From: Burkholderiaceae bacterium
GTDB lineage: Bacteria; Pseudomonadota; Gammaproteobacteria; Burkholderiales; Burkholderiaceae_D
NCBI GenBank assembly: GCA_031291325.1
Contig: JARLJG010000071.1
Span: 1-64,000, forward strand
DNA: 64,000 nt
Direction: 5' to 3'
Part shown: one piece after another, positions 53,201 through 60,746 of the stretch
Numbering within the stretch: position 1 is the stretch's first letter
Layout: each line of letters opens with the position of its first letter
The notes under the pieces: model-generated
Database searches by the model: none
What the model saw: only the letters and a program-made list of their open reading frames with translations
Told to the model about the DNA's origin: nothing
Position numbers and translations under genes: made by a program

Positions 53201-55987
53201 GCGCCAAAGAGCGCGCGAAATCGCGTCCACGCTGAAGAACGCGTCGTATGGCAGGAAGGCGAGCGTAAGTGCAACCTGAAACAAGTGTTGCTTCGCTGAA
53301 CGAAGCGTTGCGCTCAAATGCTGCAGAGCCAATACCTCACTCGATTTTCGCATCAGGTCAAGCACAGCCATGCACAACGAAGGGATCGATAAAATGCCCA
53401 GGACAACGCCGCTCCAGAACCAGGGCGCGGACGACAAAGTCCAGCCGTACAGCAGCAGCAAAGTCAGGCTTGACGAGACCAGGCTGCGGCGCAGGTTGTC
53501 GAATATCTTCCAGCGCGACAAAGCCGACAACGGATTCTTCTGGCGAACAGCACCGGCCTTGGCTGCCGGCACGCGCGGCAGCAGCCAGGCAATCAATTGC
53601 CAGTCACCGCGTATCCAGCGGTGCCGTCGCTGCACGTCGCTGCTATAGCGCGTTGGGTACTCTTCGATCAAATGCACGTCGGAGAGCAAACCCGAGCGGG
53701 CGTAACACCCTTCCAATAAATCGTGGCTGAGGATCTGGTTTTCCGGCATGCGCAGGGCCAGCGCCTGTTCAAACGCATCGACCTCGTATATCCCTTTGCC
53801 GATAAACGAGCCTTCGCCAAACACGTCTTGATAGACGTCGGAAGCGGCGCGGGTATACGGATCGATGCCGGCATCGCCGCTGCACAGCCGTTGGTAAATC
53901 GAGGCATTGCTTGAGGGCAGACTCGCCGAGACGCGCGGCTGCAAAATGCCATAGCCCGCATCGACGCGCTGTTTGACGCTATTGTATTGGGCCCGGTTGA
54001 GCGGATGCGCGATGGTTGCGACAAACTGGCGCGCCGAGTCGCGCGGCAACTGGGTGTCGGTATCGAGCGTGATGACATATTTCACGTTGCATAAATTTTC
54101 GGTATTGCCGACCACGCAAGAGAATGGGTTAGCCGCCGCCTGACGCAAAAACCCGTTCAAATCCGCCAGCTTGCCGCGCTTGCGTTCTTGCCCCATCCAG
54201 ATTTTCTCTTGCGCGTTCCAACGCCGCGCGCGATGCAAAAGAAAGAATTTGTCGCCGTCGGCGCTCTTGTATTTTTCGTTCATTCGCTCTATTGCTTGGC
54301 GCGCTTGCAGCAGTAGCGGTGCATCGCCGGCAGTGGTTTCGGCTGCGCCGTCGAGAAAATCCGTCAGCAGGCAAAAACGAAGTTGCGCGTCCTGATTCGC
54401 CAGGAACCTGACCTCCAGGGCCTCGCAGAGATGCTCGATACCTTCCTGGCTGACCAGCATTGTCGGGATCGCGACCAAGGTGCGATACGCCGGCGCAATG
54501 CCCTTGGAGAAATCCAGTCGCGGCAACTGGTTCGGGGTGACGAGAATGGTCACCAGCCAATTCACCATGCCGATTGCCAATTGACTTGCTCCGATAAGCG
54601 ATAGCACGGCAAGCAACACGATCTCCCAATCTGGCGCCAGATCGGCAGACGCTTTTTCCAGGATGCCGACAGTTAGCAGCAGAGAGAAGAGCAATATCGT
54701 GCCGAGATAAGTAATTAAGGGAGACTTTTTGAAAGTCCGCTGGCATGAGTCCAGCGGCGATATCCGCCGGGCAACTGCGTGCTCCAATTGCGGCAAGCCA
54801 TCGCCGATCAGGAAAAACCCGACGTGCGCAGATGTTGCATTTTGACCGTTGACGATTGCTGCCTGGGCGGCGAGTTCGATGGCGACCTCGGCGATCTCGA
54901 CTTCGGTCGATTTGCTGCGCCGGCTCACGGTTTCGATCACATGACGATAACAATCGCGGGTGGCAAAGTCCATCAAACGATACGAGTCGTGCGGGTCGCG
55001 GCGCAATGTGCGCTCGACGACGCTCAGTGTCTCGACGAATTCGCGCCAATCCATTTTTCCCAGCAAGCGCAAGCTCCCGATGCTGTTGCTGATCGATACC
55101 TGGTCTCCTGCCTGTTGCTGGCTCTCCATTTGAATCAACTGTTCGACCGTGAGGCCGATTTCCGCAAGTCGCGGCGCAATCCAGGTCAGAGGCAGGGTCA
55201 AGGCTGGCCCCTGGCCTTGCAAGCGGCGCGCCAGTTCGGCCACGAAGGAACCCACCATCGGCGGATCGGAGCGCGCCATGTCGGCAACCAGCAGAATCAG
55301 GCTGCTGGGATCTTTCTCGACGGTTTCCGCCATTTGATCGGCCCAGGTATCGGCCAGATTGCAATTGATGCGACTGCTCACCAGGCGTGCCGCCACGCGC
55401 CGCAGATTTTCGATCAAGGCCAGCCGCAGCATGATCGGAATCGCCCATAGTTCCCCCAACGTCAACGGCGTGACTTGCTCATAGGAAGCGACAAAACGGG
55501 ACAAGCCCTCGGGATCGATCCGGCCATCGCCATGCGAGATGGTTTGCAAAGCGATGTCGTAGACGCGCGGATGCGCGGCCGACACGCCGTTCATCAGGCG
55601 CGGCAATTCCTTGCTATAGCCCTTCGGAAAATGCCTTTTCGCGGTGCGTATCTGCTCTTCGATCAGGTAGAAATTGTCCAGCAGCCATTCCGCCGCCGGC
55701 GCGATTGGCAACCCTTCCTTGAGCGCCGCAGTCATCAAATTGCACGCTTCGCTGAGAACGATTTCATTTTCGGCCAAACGCGCCAAAAGCTGGTCGCGCG
55801 CCTTGCCAACGCTTAATTTGTGGACGCCGGCCAAAATCTTGCCGTGCTCTTCCATCTGAACCAGCCCGAATAGCTCGGCGCGCAAAGGCGGCTCGTCTTC
55901 GCCATGCCGTCCTTGCGAGTCGCTCTTGCGCACCACGCCGGCCATTCTCATGAAATTGGAGAGGGAATGTTGATCGATGATCTTCAA
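47249..55987 (-). CDS. ndvB: Cyclic beta-1,2-glucan synthase (NdvB/ChvB/Cgs family)
   Basis: A giant protein of 2912 residues (Brucella Cgs: about 2867). A helical N-terminal region and the first membrane helices (about 425-475) precede the GT84 transferase domain, with DxD motif TLDTDTQLP (near 640) and QRRHRWIRGDW. More membrane helices follow (about 815-1030). A very long periplasmic or cytoplasmic part ends in the GH94-like phosphorylase domain with SCDWNDGMDKVG (near 2594). It makes, elongates and cyclises osmoregulated periplasmic glucans from UDP-glucose. No ndvA export gene is near. A BON and a PRC-barrel gene lie upstream. Confidence 0.95.
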   Translation of the reverse strand: MKIIDQHSLSNFMRMAGVVRKSDSQGRHGEDEPPLRAELFGLVQMEEHGKILAGVHKLSVGKARDQLLARLAENEIVLSEACNLMTAALKEGLPIAPAAEWLLDNFYLIEEQIRTAKRHFPKGYSKELPRLMNGVSAAHPRVYDIALQTISHGDGRIDPEGLSRFVASYEQVTPLTLGELWAIPIMLRLALIENLRRVAARLVSSRINCNLADTWADQMAETVEKDPSSLILLVADMARSDPPMVGSFVAELARRLQGQGPALTLPLTWIAPRLAEIGLTVEQLIQMESQQQAGDQVSISNSIGSLRLLGKMDWREFVETLSVVERTLRRDPHDSYRLMDFATRDCYRHVIETVSRRSKSTEVEIAEVAIELAAQAAIVNGQNATSAHVGFFLIGDGLPQLEHAVARRISPLDSCQRTFKKSPLITYLGTILLFSLLLTVGILEKASADLAPDWEIVLLAVLSLIGASQLAIGMVNWLVTILVTPNQLPRLDFSKGIAPAYRTLVAIPTMLVSQEGIEHLCEALEVRFLANQDAQLRFCLLTDFLDGAAETTAGDAPLLLQARQAIERMNEKYKSADGDKFFLLHRARRWNAQEKIWMGQERKRGKLADLNGFLRQAAANPFSCVVGNTENLCNVKYVITLDTDTQLPRDSARQFVATIAHPLNRAQYNSVKQRVDAGYGILQPRVSASLPSSNASIYQRLCSGDAGIDPYTRAASDVYQDVFGEGSFIGKGIYEVDAFEQALALRMPENQILSHDLLEGCYARSGLLSDVHLIEEYPTRYSSDVQRRHRWIRGDWQLIAWLLPRVPAAKAGAVRQKNPLSALSRWKIFDNLRRSLVSSSLTLLLLYGWTLSSAPWFWSGVVLGILSIPSLCMAVLDLMRKSSEVLALQHLSATLRSAKQHLFQVALTLAFLPYDAFFSVDAISRALWRMLVSHRLMLEWAPSNQGAANSDTGLAASFRSMWVAPTLAVIVIAGLIAIHPMALLAATPFLLAWLTAPAIAWRIGAPQARAEAHLYDGQALFLHRLARKIWSYYETLVGPDDHWLPPDNIQEHPLAAVAHRTSPTNIGLALLANLSAYDFAYISVAQLLERTGNMLRSMAAMERYRGHFYNWYDTQSLKPLLPMYISTVDSGNLAGHLLTLRPGLAMLLDQPIVNPRMIGGIADTFAVFQDLAGTRPHMQLAHFQSLLDSARDTPIVTLSAWHACLQQLIVAADALAVGIDQPENIQLAWWSAALRRQCTAMRDELLFLAPWSSWLSSLADSTNLRRLDSIPTLRSLQAIEEHWLAENVAATPRADATQNPSEEMQGVGKMLALGSARAFARIREIESLALQAAHFAQMDCSFLYDKATHLMTIGYSVAEQRCDNSYYDLLASEVRLCTFVMIAQGQLPQESWFALGRQLTIAGGDPILLSWSGSMFEYLMPLLVMPTFDNTLLDQTYNSVVQRQIEYGAQRDVPWGISESGFNTFDASLNYQYRAFGVPGLGLKRGLGDDLVVAPYATMLALMIVPELACSNLQRLAAAGFEGQYGLYEAIDYTATRLPRGQTHAVIQSFMAHHQGMGLLSLAYYLLDRPMQRRFESDPLFQATMLLLQEKIPKASAFYSNTTELADMRTGIDEQEMPMRVINRADTRVPEVQLLSNGRYHLMVTNSGCNSSRWKDLAMTRWREDGTCDNWGSFCYVRDCAEGTFWSTTHQPTLVKPDSYEVIFSEGRAEFRRRDNDIEMHTEIVVSPEDDIEMRRTHITNRSRVHRTIEVTSYTEVVLAPAAADAAHPAFSNLFVQTEILAAQNAILCSRRPRSVEEKMPWMLNLMVAHGEKIGKISFETDRAKFLGRGNTPTEPQAMRACSELSGNHGSVLDPIAAIRFQIELAPEQTAVIDIVIGAAESRDEAMHLVAKYQDRYLADRVFELAWTHSQVVLRQLNATEADAQLYARLAGSVIYANEQLRAEASILLKNRRGQSGLWSYAISGDLPIVLLQIKNMENIELVRQIVQAHAYWRLKGLAVDLVIWNEDHAGYRQVLQEQILGLIASGIEAHAIDRPGGIFVRLADQMSSEDRILLQTVARVVLCDSRGTLAEQLNRRVPPEPRMPQLYPTRPRHDGMPTATTANPAGENNLQFFNGLGGFTPDGSEYVITTHAGNTTPAPWVNVIANPRFGTVISESGQAYTWGENAHEFRLTPWNNDSVSDTGGEAFYLRDEESGHFWSPTPLPRCGHGSYVSRHGHGYSVFEHTEDGVRSELLVYVAMDASIKYSVLKIRNDSFGARKLSATGYVEWVLGDQRAKSAMHIVTESDPVSGALFAHNAYNTEFADRITFFDVDAANRTFSGDRAEFLGRNGSLQNPAALSRSRLSGRVGAGLDPCAAIQVQFDLAPGQEREIVFMLGVAGRRSADVSSLIHLYRGVAPARKAREAVREYWQRTLGAIQVETPDPALNLLANGWLMVQTIACRLWARSGFYQSGGAFGFRDQLQDVMALIHTEPHLVRAHLLLCAAHQFVDGDVQHWWHPPSDRGVRTHCSDDYLWLPLATHRYIQATGDTGILNENVHFLEGRAVNADEDSYYDLPVRSAQTGSLYEHCRRAISKGLHFGAHGLPLIGSCDWNDGMDKVGAGGKGESVWLGFFLYQVLMRFAEVAKLHGDTEVAEHYLQQATQLQQKIEANGWDGNWYRRAYFDDGTPLGSIGNAECQIDSIAQSWSVLSGAGEAGRARTAMNEVSQRLVRRESKLVQLLDPPFDKSDLNPGYIKGYAPGVRENGGQYTHAAVWAAMAFAKLGDRERAWELMEMINPINHATTAREVDIYKVEPYVLAADVYAVSPHVGRGGWTWYTGSAGWMYRLIVESLLGLHLEANTLTVKPCIPAHWNSFKLTYRFRDTTYRIIVTQISDLAGTQSVTVDGAVQADGVIRLCDDGEEHVVGIRVERAK

Positions 55988-56167
55988 TGGATGCTTCTCT
56001 TTCTCTTGCGCCAGGGATACAAATTCGGCGGGAACGTGAACCGGGGCTGACGTGCGGACGAGCGCCTGCGAAACGGTTCCAGACGGTCGCGCGTCTAGAG
56101 CCGATCAGCTCGCATCGGGCAGGTAAATTTTGGTCGAATAATGGTAATACGCCTATGGCAGCGACTC

Positions 56168-56304
56168 CGTGCGCTACCGAACATAAGGCTTTTTGTCGAG
56201 CCTCGCGCGGGCTATCGACGGCCCGCGACCGATACTTGATCGGGAATGGAAAGATGGGAGATAGCAGAAGGCATTATCCACCCTTTTGCGTGGCAACGCA
56301 CAGA
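56168..56304 (+). promoter_or_regulatory. Copies 7 and 8 of the motif in the 55988-56367 spacer
   Basis: CGTGCGCTACCGAACATA at 56168-56185 and TGCGTGGCAACGCACAGA at 56287-56304. They lie upstream of the leftward glucan synthase gene and just after the BON gene. The 380-base spacer has no gene. Confidence 0.6.
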
Positions 56305-56367
56305 TAGTTGATGCGTTCGGCTCGAGTTTAACCGAAACGGCATCGACATCGAGGCCTGCATGTTTTT

Positions 56368-56946
56368 TTACTGTTTAACGCGCATGTGGTCGACGACTGT
56401 CGCGACGCCGTCGACGCCTTTCGCCACATCCACGGCACGCGCCGATTGAATACCGTTGTCGACAAATCCGCTCAGTTCCACTTCGCCTTTTCTGGTCGTC
56501 ACCGACACGTCCAGGCTTTTCATCGCCGGATCGCCAAGCAAGGCGGACTTCACTCCGGCGGTGATGACGCTATCGTCGACCTTGTTGCCGATAGTCTGTT
56601 TTCCGTCTTTCAAACTCAACTTGTTGTCGACGCTTTTAACCCCCTCGACCGCACTTGCAACAGCAATGCCGCGATCGATTTGCGCCTGATTGTCGACGAA
56701 ACCGCTCAACATCACCACGCCTTTGTTGGTCGCTACCTTGATGTCAAGACTTTTGATGTCGTCGTTTGACAGCAATGCAGAACGAACTCTGGCGACGATC
56801 ACGGAGTCGTCAATCTGAGTGCCGACCGTGGTGAGCGGCGCGGCGTCGCTCGCCACATGGGAGTCGGTGCAAGCAGTTAAGGTGACAAGAATTATGCCGG
56901 CAATAATAGCGCCGCTGCATGCAATTGGTTTCAGACGGTTGTTCAT
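56368..56946 (-). CDS. Double BON-domain lipoprotein
   Basis: A 192-residue protein from the ATG of MNNRLKPIACSGAIIAGIILVTLTAC, a signal peptide with lipobox LTAC. Two BON domains follow (about 45-110 and 120-190), each with the pattern DDSVI.A.V+SALL.D...KSLDI.V.T.KG.V.LSGFVD. The family includes OsmY, a periplasmic osmotic-stress protein with membrane-binding BON domains. It is in a leftward pair with the PRC-barrel gene (22 bases apart). Confidence 0.88.
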   Translation of the reverse strand: MNNRLKPIACSGAIIAGIILVTLTACTDSHVASDAAPLTTVGTQIDDSVIVARVRSALLSNDDIKSLDIKVATNKGVVMLSGFVDNQAQIDRGIAVASAVEGVKSVDNKLSLKDGKQTIGNKVDDSVITAGVKSALLGDPAMKSLDVSVTTRKGEVELSGFVDNGIQSARAVDVAKGVDGVATVVDHMRVKQ

Positions 56947-56968
56947 GACAATTCCAGATAAAGAAGGG

Positions 56969-57778
56969 TTAATCGGGAGATAGCACTTGATCGCGTTCAC
57001 CTGAACGCAACCAATATCCGGGGCGCCCGTAGTGGCGGTAAATATCTTCTTCCTGCTCGCGGCCCACGATCTCGGCACGATCGTAAGTCGGCGCATCCCG
57101 CACCGCCTGGCGCGTCAATCCAACCAACACATTGGCATCGAGCCAGTTAACCAAGGTAATCCATTCGGGCGCGACCAGGACTTGATGGCCTTGCCACCAA
57201 TTCCCGGTTTCAACAATCATGTAGCGAATCACCCAGGATTCCTCGTCGACCAGGAAACCGGCGACTTGACCGATCTCGCCATCGGATGCCTCGACGGCAT
57301 AGCCGGTCACGGCAAGGCAACTTTGCAAATGCGGGTTGTCATCGGCTTGTTCGGCTTGCCCGGCCGGCTCCTCGGAAATAGGGGGCAACACCATGCCTTC
57401 CGAACCGGCAAGCATCAAGCCGGGGTACGCTTCGTCACCCCACAGACCGGCGCCACCCCAATAGGGCGGGTAATTGTAGTGCTTCTGAAATTCAATTTCA
57501 TGCTGGCGCGAGACTGGCTTGGCGGTGTCGATATCAGGACTATTGCGCACTTGTTCCTTGGTAATCGAGACCGGCAATACGCGCTCCCTCCAATTGGGAA
57601 TTCTGATTGCGATCGGCGAGATCAAGACTTTTCTGTTCGACAGCCAACTACCGGTATCGACAATCAAATAGCGGATCGCCCACGACTTGTCGTCGAAATA
57701 GCAATCCTTGACGTGGCCGATGTTGCCGTCAGTGGCATGCATCGTATAGTCCTGGAGGTCATTCATGCTGCGTAACAT
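56969..57778 (-). CDS. Double PRC-barrel domain protein
   Basis: A 269-residue protein from the ATG of MLRSMNDLQDYTMHATDGNIGHVKDCYFDD, after AAAGGATAAAAAT; ten upstream codons in frame are less likely. Two PRC-barrel units (about 1-80 and 155-240) share the pattern DGxIGxVxxxxxDxxSWxIRYxIVxTGxW. The linker is acidic and proline-rich. PRC-barrel proteins bind partners such as RNA, ribosomes or photosynthetic complexes. In stress loci like this they are induced but unassigned. No membrane segment is seen. Confidence 0.85.
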   Translation of the reverse strand: MLRSMNDLQDYTMHATDGNIGHVKDCYFDDKSWAIRYLIVDTGSWLSNRKVLISPIAIRIPNWRERVLPVSITKEQVRNSPDIDTAKPVSRQHEIEFQKHYNYPPYWGGAGLWGDEAYPGLMLAGSEGMVLPPISEEPAGQAEQADDNPHLQSCLAVTGYAVEASDGEIGQVAGFLVDEESWVIRYMIVETGNWWQGHQVLVAPEWITLVNWLDANVLVGLTRQAVRDAPTYDRAEIVGREQEEDIYRHYGRPGYWLRSGERDQVLSPD

Positions 57779-58133
57779 ATTTTTATCCTTCAAAGGTTTG
57801 TGCGGCATTCGCCTGTCAAGCGCGGGTATCCGGCCTTAGCAATTGCCAGCCAAGTTGCCTGCGAATTTCCTCGGGCGAAGGTGGCGGCGTCGTTGAATGG
57901 GTTCGACCTGCCAAATACTTGCGAACCGCGTATTTTGTGGGAGAATTTATTTTCTTCATGATGGTCTCGCGTCTGTAAATTTCATCGACGCCAGCGGCTC
58001 ATGCAAATTTCGCCGGTCGTCTGTTCAGTGTCGATTTCGGAAGAACCGACTCTCTATTGAGTTCAGATTCGACACTGTTGCAGTGACGCGCTTTACTCAT
58101 GCACGCAAAGGATAGACCCGGGCGAAAGTCGAT

Positions 58134-58230
58134 ACCGTTCGTTAGCGCACCGTTCCAGAACTTGATTTTTCCGTTCGTGCGAACGGTAAATCGAATTTGG
58201 CAGCAGCCTCTATGCGCGTTGGCGCACAGA
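58134..58230. promoter_or_regulatory. Copies 9 and 10 of the motif plus a related palindrome in the 57779-58289 spacer
   Basis: On the minus strand, GGTGCGCTAACGAACGGT at 58134-58151; then the perfect inverted repeat CCGTTCG-TG-CGAACGG at 58171-58186, built from the motif's right half; then TGCGCGTTGGCGCACAGA at 58213-58230. The 511-base spacer between the divergent PRC-barrel gene and the small gene at 58290 otherwise shows no gene. Confidence 0.65.
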
Positions 58231-58289
58231 TGCGAGCGCGAGTGCGATATAGCGTATGCGGGCCGACACTCTCGTCGAAGGAACCAGCC

Positions 58290-58475
58290 ATGAACACGCT
58301 TGCCAATCAATTCCCGTCCTTGTACGCCGACCTCCATAACCAGCTCGTCGAAGTAATGACGGAACCAAATGAACCGGCATTGCCATCGGCGCCGGCAGAA
58401 GAGGAACGAAAGCTTCTGCATGGTTACGATCTGCTCATGCGTCGACATGCAGCCGCTTGCGAGGCAGGACGATGA
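58290..58475 (+). CDS. Hypothetical small protein (61 residues)
   Basis: A hydrophilic protein from the ATG at 58290, after GAAGGAACC (MNTLANQFPSLYADLHNQLVEVMTEPNEPALP...). The first 22 residues look helical, then a Pro/Ala/Glu segment and a second helix (EEERKLLHGYDLLMRRHAAACEAG). No family is recognised. The three motif-like sites just upstream and the ribosome site argue that it is real. Confidence 0.5.
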   Translation: MNTLANQFPSLYADLHNQLVEVMTEPNEPALPSAPAEEERKLLHGYDLLMRRHAAACEAGR

Positions 58476-58543
58476 TCTGCTTGAGGATAACCTGCCGCGC
58501 CTGCCGAAATATCGTCAATGCGCCACGCGCACCGATTCATTTG

Positions 58544-58561
58544 TGTGCGGCAACGAACAGA
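58544..58561 (+). promoter_or_regulatory. Copy 11 of the motif upstream of the ompA-like gene
   Basis: TGTGCGGCAACGAACAGA, about 190 bases before the ATG of the OmpA-family gene. It agrees at 15 of 18 positions with copy 8. The spacer 58476-58751 has no gene. Confidence 0.6.
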
Positions 58562-58751
58562 CCTTTTCGAGCGTATCCGTCAGTCTTCCATCATTGATGC
58601 CGCGCAGCGGATCGACCGCTCTGCGGAGCACCTGAGACTGATTCTGGGAATTGCTTGCGCACCAAAAGCATTTTCCGGTTCGGTTTGGCGTTTCGAGAAA
58701 CGATGGCGCGTTCGATGCATGACCTGCAATGCTTACTTATGGGGACTTAAA

Positions 58752-59420
58752 ATGAAAACACTATCGAAATTTTTCCTTGCCACTTGCGTAGCCACGGCCA
58801 TGCTGCCGCTTGCTGCCGCCGCAGAGAATGGGGCAAATCAGGGCTACTGGGTAAGTAGTAACGGCCATGTCGTCAAGAGCGGCTATGGGCTTTGCTGGCG
58901 CGCGGGATACTGGACTCCGGCGATGGCGAATGCCGAATGCGACCCGGATCTCATTGCGAAGGTTGACAAACCGCTTCCAGCGCTGGCGGCGGCAGCGCCG
59001 GCGCCAGTGCCTGCGCCTGCGCCGGTAGCGGCAAGGACAGTCCCGAGGAAAATCAGCCTGTCTGCCGATGCTCTCTTCGATTTCGACAAATCGACGCTGA
59101 AAACGGAGGGCAAAGGATTGCTGGACAATCTGGCCAATGAGTTGAGCGGCGTCAGTTACGACACCATTGCGGTGACCGGCCATACGGATCGCATCGGCAG
59201 CGCGGCGTACAATCAAAAACTTTCAGAACGCCGCGCCAACACGGTGAAGGCTTACCTGGAAGGCGCCGGCATCGCGGCCAATAACATCAGCGCCGAAGGA
59301 AAAGGCAAGGCCCAACCAGTCACCAATCCCGGCGATTGCAAGGGCAGGGTCAGCAAACGGGTCATTGCCTGTTTGCAGCCGGACCGGCGCGTAGACGTTG
59401 AAGTCAGCGGCGCAAAATAG
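58752..59420 (+). CDS. OmpA-family periplasmic/outer-membrane protein
   Basis: A 222-residue protein with a signal peptide cleaved after AAA (MKTLSKFFLATCVATAMLPLAAAA). A short domain with YWVSSNGHVVKSGYGLCWRAGYWTPAMANAECDP, typical of OmpA proteins of this lineage, is followed by a Pro/Ala linker and a C-terminal OmpA domain (LFDFDKSTL, AVTGHTDRIGSAAYNQKLSERRANTVKAYL) that binds peptidoglycan. There is no N-terminal beta-barrel, so it is a wall-associated protein. The start is at the ATG following AATGGGGACTTAAA; a longer open frame upstream lacks a signal. Confidence 0.9.
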   Translation: MKTLSKFFLATCVATAMLPLAAAAENGANQGYWVSSNGHVVKSGYGLCWRAGYWTPAMANAECDPDLIAKVDKPLPALAAAAPAPVPAPAPVAARTVPRKISLSADALFDFDKSTLKTEGKGLLDNLANELSGVSYDTIAVTGHTDRIGSAAYNQKLSERRANTVKAYLEGAGIAANNISAEGKGKAQPVTNPGDCKGRVSKRVIACLQPDRRVDVEVSGAK

Positions 59421-59495
59421 GCGGCAAATCGCCTGTAAAAGGCGGGCCAGAATCAAGCAGTGCACCATACGTATTACATCTAAAGGAATATCATC

Positions 59496-59645
59496 ATGCT
59501 TTATACCATCGCCGTTATCTTGTTGATTTTGTGGGTGCTCGGCCTCGTCACTTCCTACACCATCGGCGGATTCATCCACATCCTGCTGGTCGTTGCGGTT
59601 GTCATGATTCTCATTAGGCTCATTGGCGGTCGTCAAGTTTTATGA
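59496..59645 (+). CDS. lmo0937-family small membrane protein
   Basis: A 49-residue protein with two membrane helices (LYTIAVILLILWVLGLVTSY and FIHILLVVAVVMILIRLIGG). The pattern LYTIAVILLILWVLGLVT.YT.GGFIH.LLV.AVV..LIR.I.G is that of the widespread lmo0937/DUF5670 proteins. The ATG follows AAAGGAATATCATC. It is often found in stress loci; biochemical role unknown. It lies 75 bases after the ompA-like gene and may share its transcript. Confidence 0.88.
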   Translation: MLYTIAVILLILWVLGLVTSYTIGGFIHILLVVAVVMILIRLIGGRQVL

Positions 59646-59770
59646 ATCGAAAGCTGGCCGAGGCAACTTAACCCGGAGTCGGCGAGACCGCGCGGTCGGC
59701 AGTCCCGCCGCCTCGACGCGAAGGCTAGCGTCAACGAGAAACATTGCTTCGGTGGAATTTTTAATCTGTA

Positions 59771-59826
59771 TGTGCGCCAGCACACAGATGGCGCCGGTAA
59801 ATAGGCATACAGTGTTAGCGAACGGG
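59771..59826 (+). promoter_or_regulatory. Copies 12 and 13 of the motif upstream of the Crp/Fnr-type gene
   Basis: TGTGCGCCAGCACACAGA at 59771-59788 and the weaker ACAGTGTTAGCGAACGGG at 59809-59826. They lie 90-145 bases before the regulator's ATG, a placement compatible with autoregulation. The spacer 59646-59915 shows no gene. Confidence 0.6.
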
Positions 59827-59915
59827 ACGGCTGTGTTACCCTGTCGGTGGACGGTCTGCTTTCGGACGTCTTTGTTGCACCACGAAAGCGAATGACTGGA
59901 AATAGGAAATCCGAT

Positions 59916-60665
59916 ATGTCCAGCATGCATGATCCGAATCAAAACCACCTTCTGGCAGCTTTGCTCGATGCCGAATACGAGCGCCTGGCGCCGCACCTCG
60001 AATTGATTCCGATGTTGCTTGGCGACGTGCTGTACGAATCCGGCGGCAAGTTGCAGCATGTGTATTTTCCCACCACGTCGATCGTCTCGCTGCACTACGT
60101 GCTGGAAAACGGCGGCTCTTCCGAAATGGCCGGCGTCGGCAACGAGGGCGTATTGGGAATTTCCATCTTCATGGGCGGCAATACGACGCCCAGCCGCGCC
60201 GTGGTGCAAACCGGCGGCCACGGCTATCGACTCAAGTCCCACATATTGATGGAAGAATTCAATCGAGCCGGCCAGGTGATGCGCCTGTTGCTGCGGTATA
60301 CCCAGGCGCTGCTCACGCAAACGTCGCAGACCGCCGTATGTAACCGCCACCATTCGGTCGAACAACAATTGTGCCGTTGGCTGTTGCTGACGCTGGATCG
60401 CCTCCCGACCAATGAATTGACCATCACCCAGGAATTGATTGCCGGCATGCTCGGCGTGCGACGCGAAGGCGTGACCGAGGCCGCGGGCAAATTGCAAAGT
60501 TACGGCTATATCCGCTATCGACGCGGCCATATCACCGTCCTGGATCGGGTTGGATTGGAAGGCAAGGTGTGCGAATGCTATGACGTCGTCAAGAAGGAAT
60601 TCGCTCGCTTGTTATCGGACGTGCATCAGCGACAAGGCAAGCAAGCGGTCGACCGGGCAGGCTGA
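59916..60665 (+). CDS. Crp/Fnr-family transcriptional regulator
   Basis: With the ATG after AGGAAATCCGAT, 249 residues (a longer frame starts at 59847). A cupin-like sensor domain (about 15-120: LLGDVLYESGGKLQHVYFPTTSIVSL) is followed by a dimerisation helix and a winged helix-turn-helix at about 168-205 (TITQELIAGMLGVRREGVTEAAGKL). The cAMP-binding phosphate cassette of CRP is not conserved, and the N-terminal Fe-S cysteines of FNR are absent, so its signal is unknown. In the recognition helix, Arg-Glu of CRP (R180, E181) is kept while the R185 position is Glu. It is a good candidate binder of the TGTGC-N6-GCACA sites across this region. Confidence 0.88.
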   Translation: MSSMHDPNQNHLLAALLDAEYERLAPHLELIPMLLGDVLYESGGKLQHVYFPTTSIVSLHYVLENGGSSEMAGVGNEGVLGISIFMGGNTTPSRAVVQTGGHGYRLKSHILMEEFNRAGQVMRLLLRYTQALLTQTSQTAVCNRHHSVEQQLCRWLLLTLDRLPTNELTITQELIAGMLGVRREGVTEAAGKLQSYGYIRYRRGHITVLDRVGLEGKVCECYDVVKKEFARLLSDVHQRQGKQAVDRAG

Positions 60666-60746
60666 CCAAGGTAGATAAATTTCAGACGAAGCATACGGTT
60701 TCGCCTTCACCTTATGTGAGCCGAGGATAGCGCTCATGGTCAGTCA

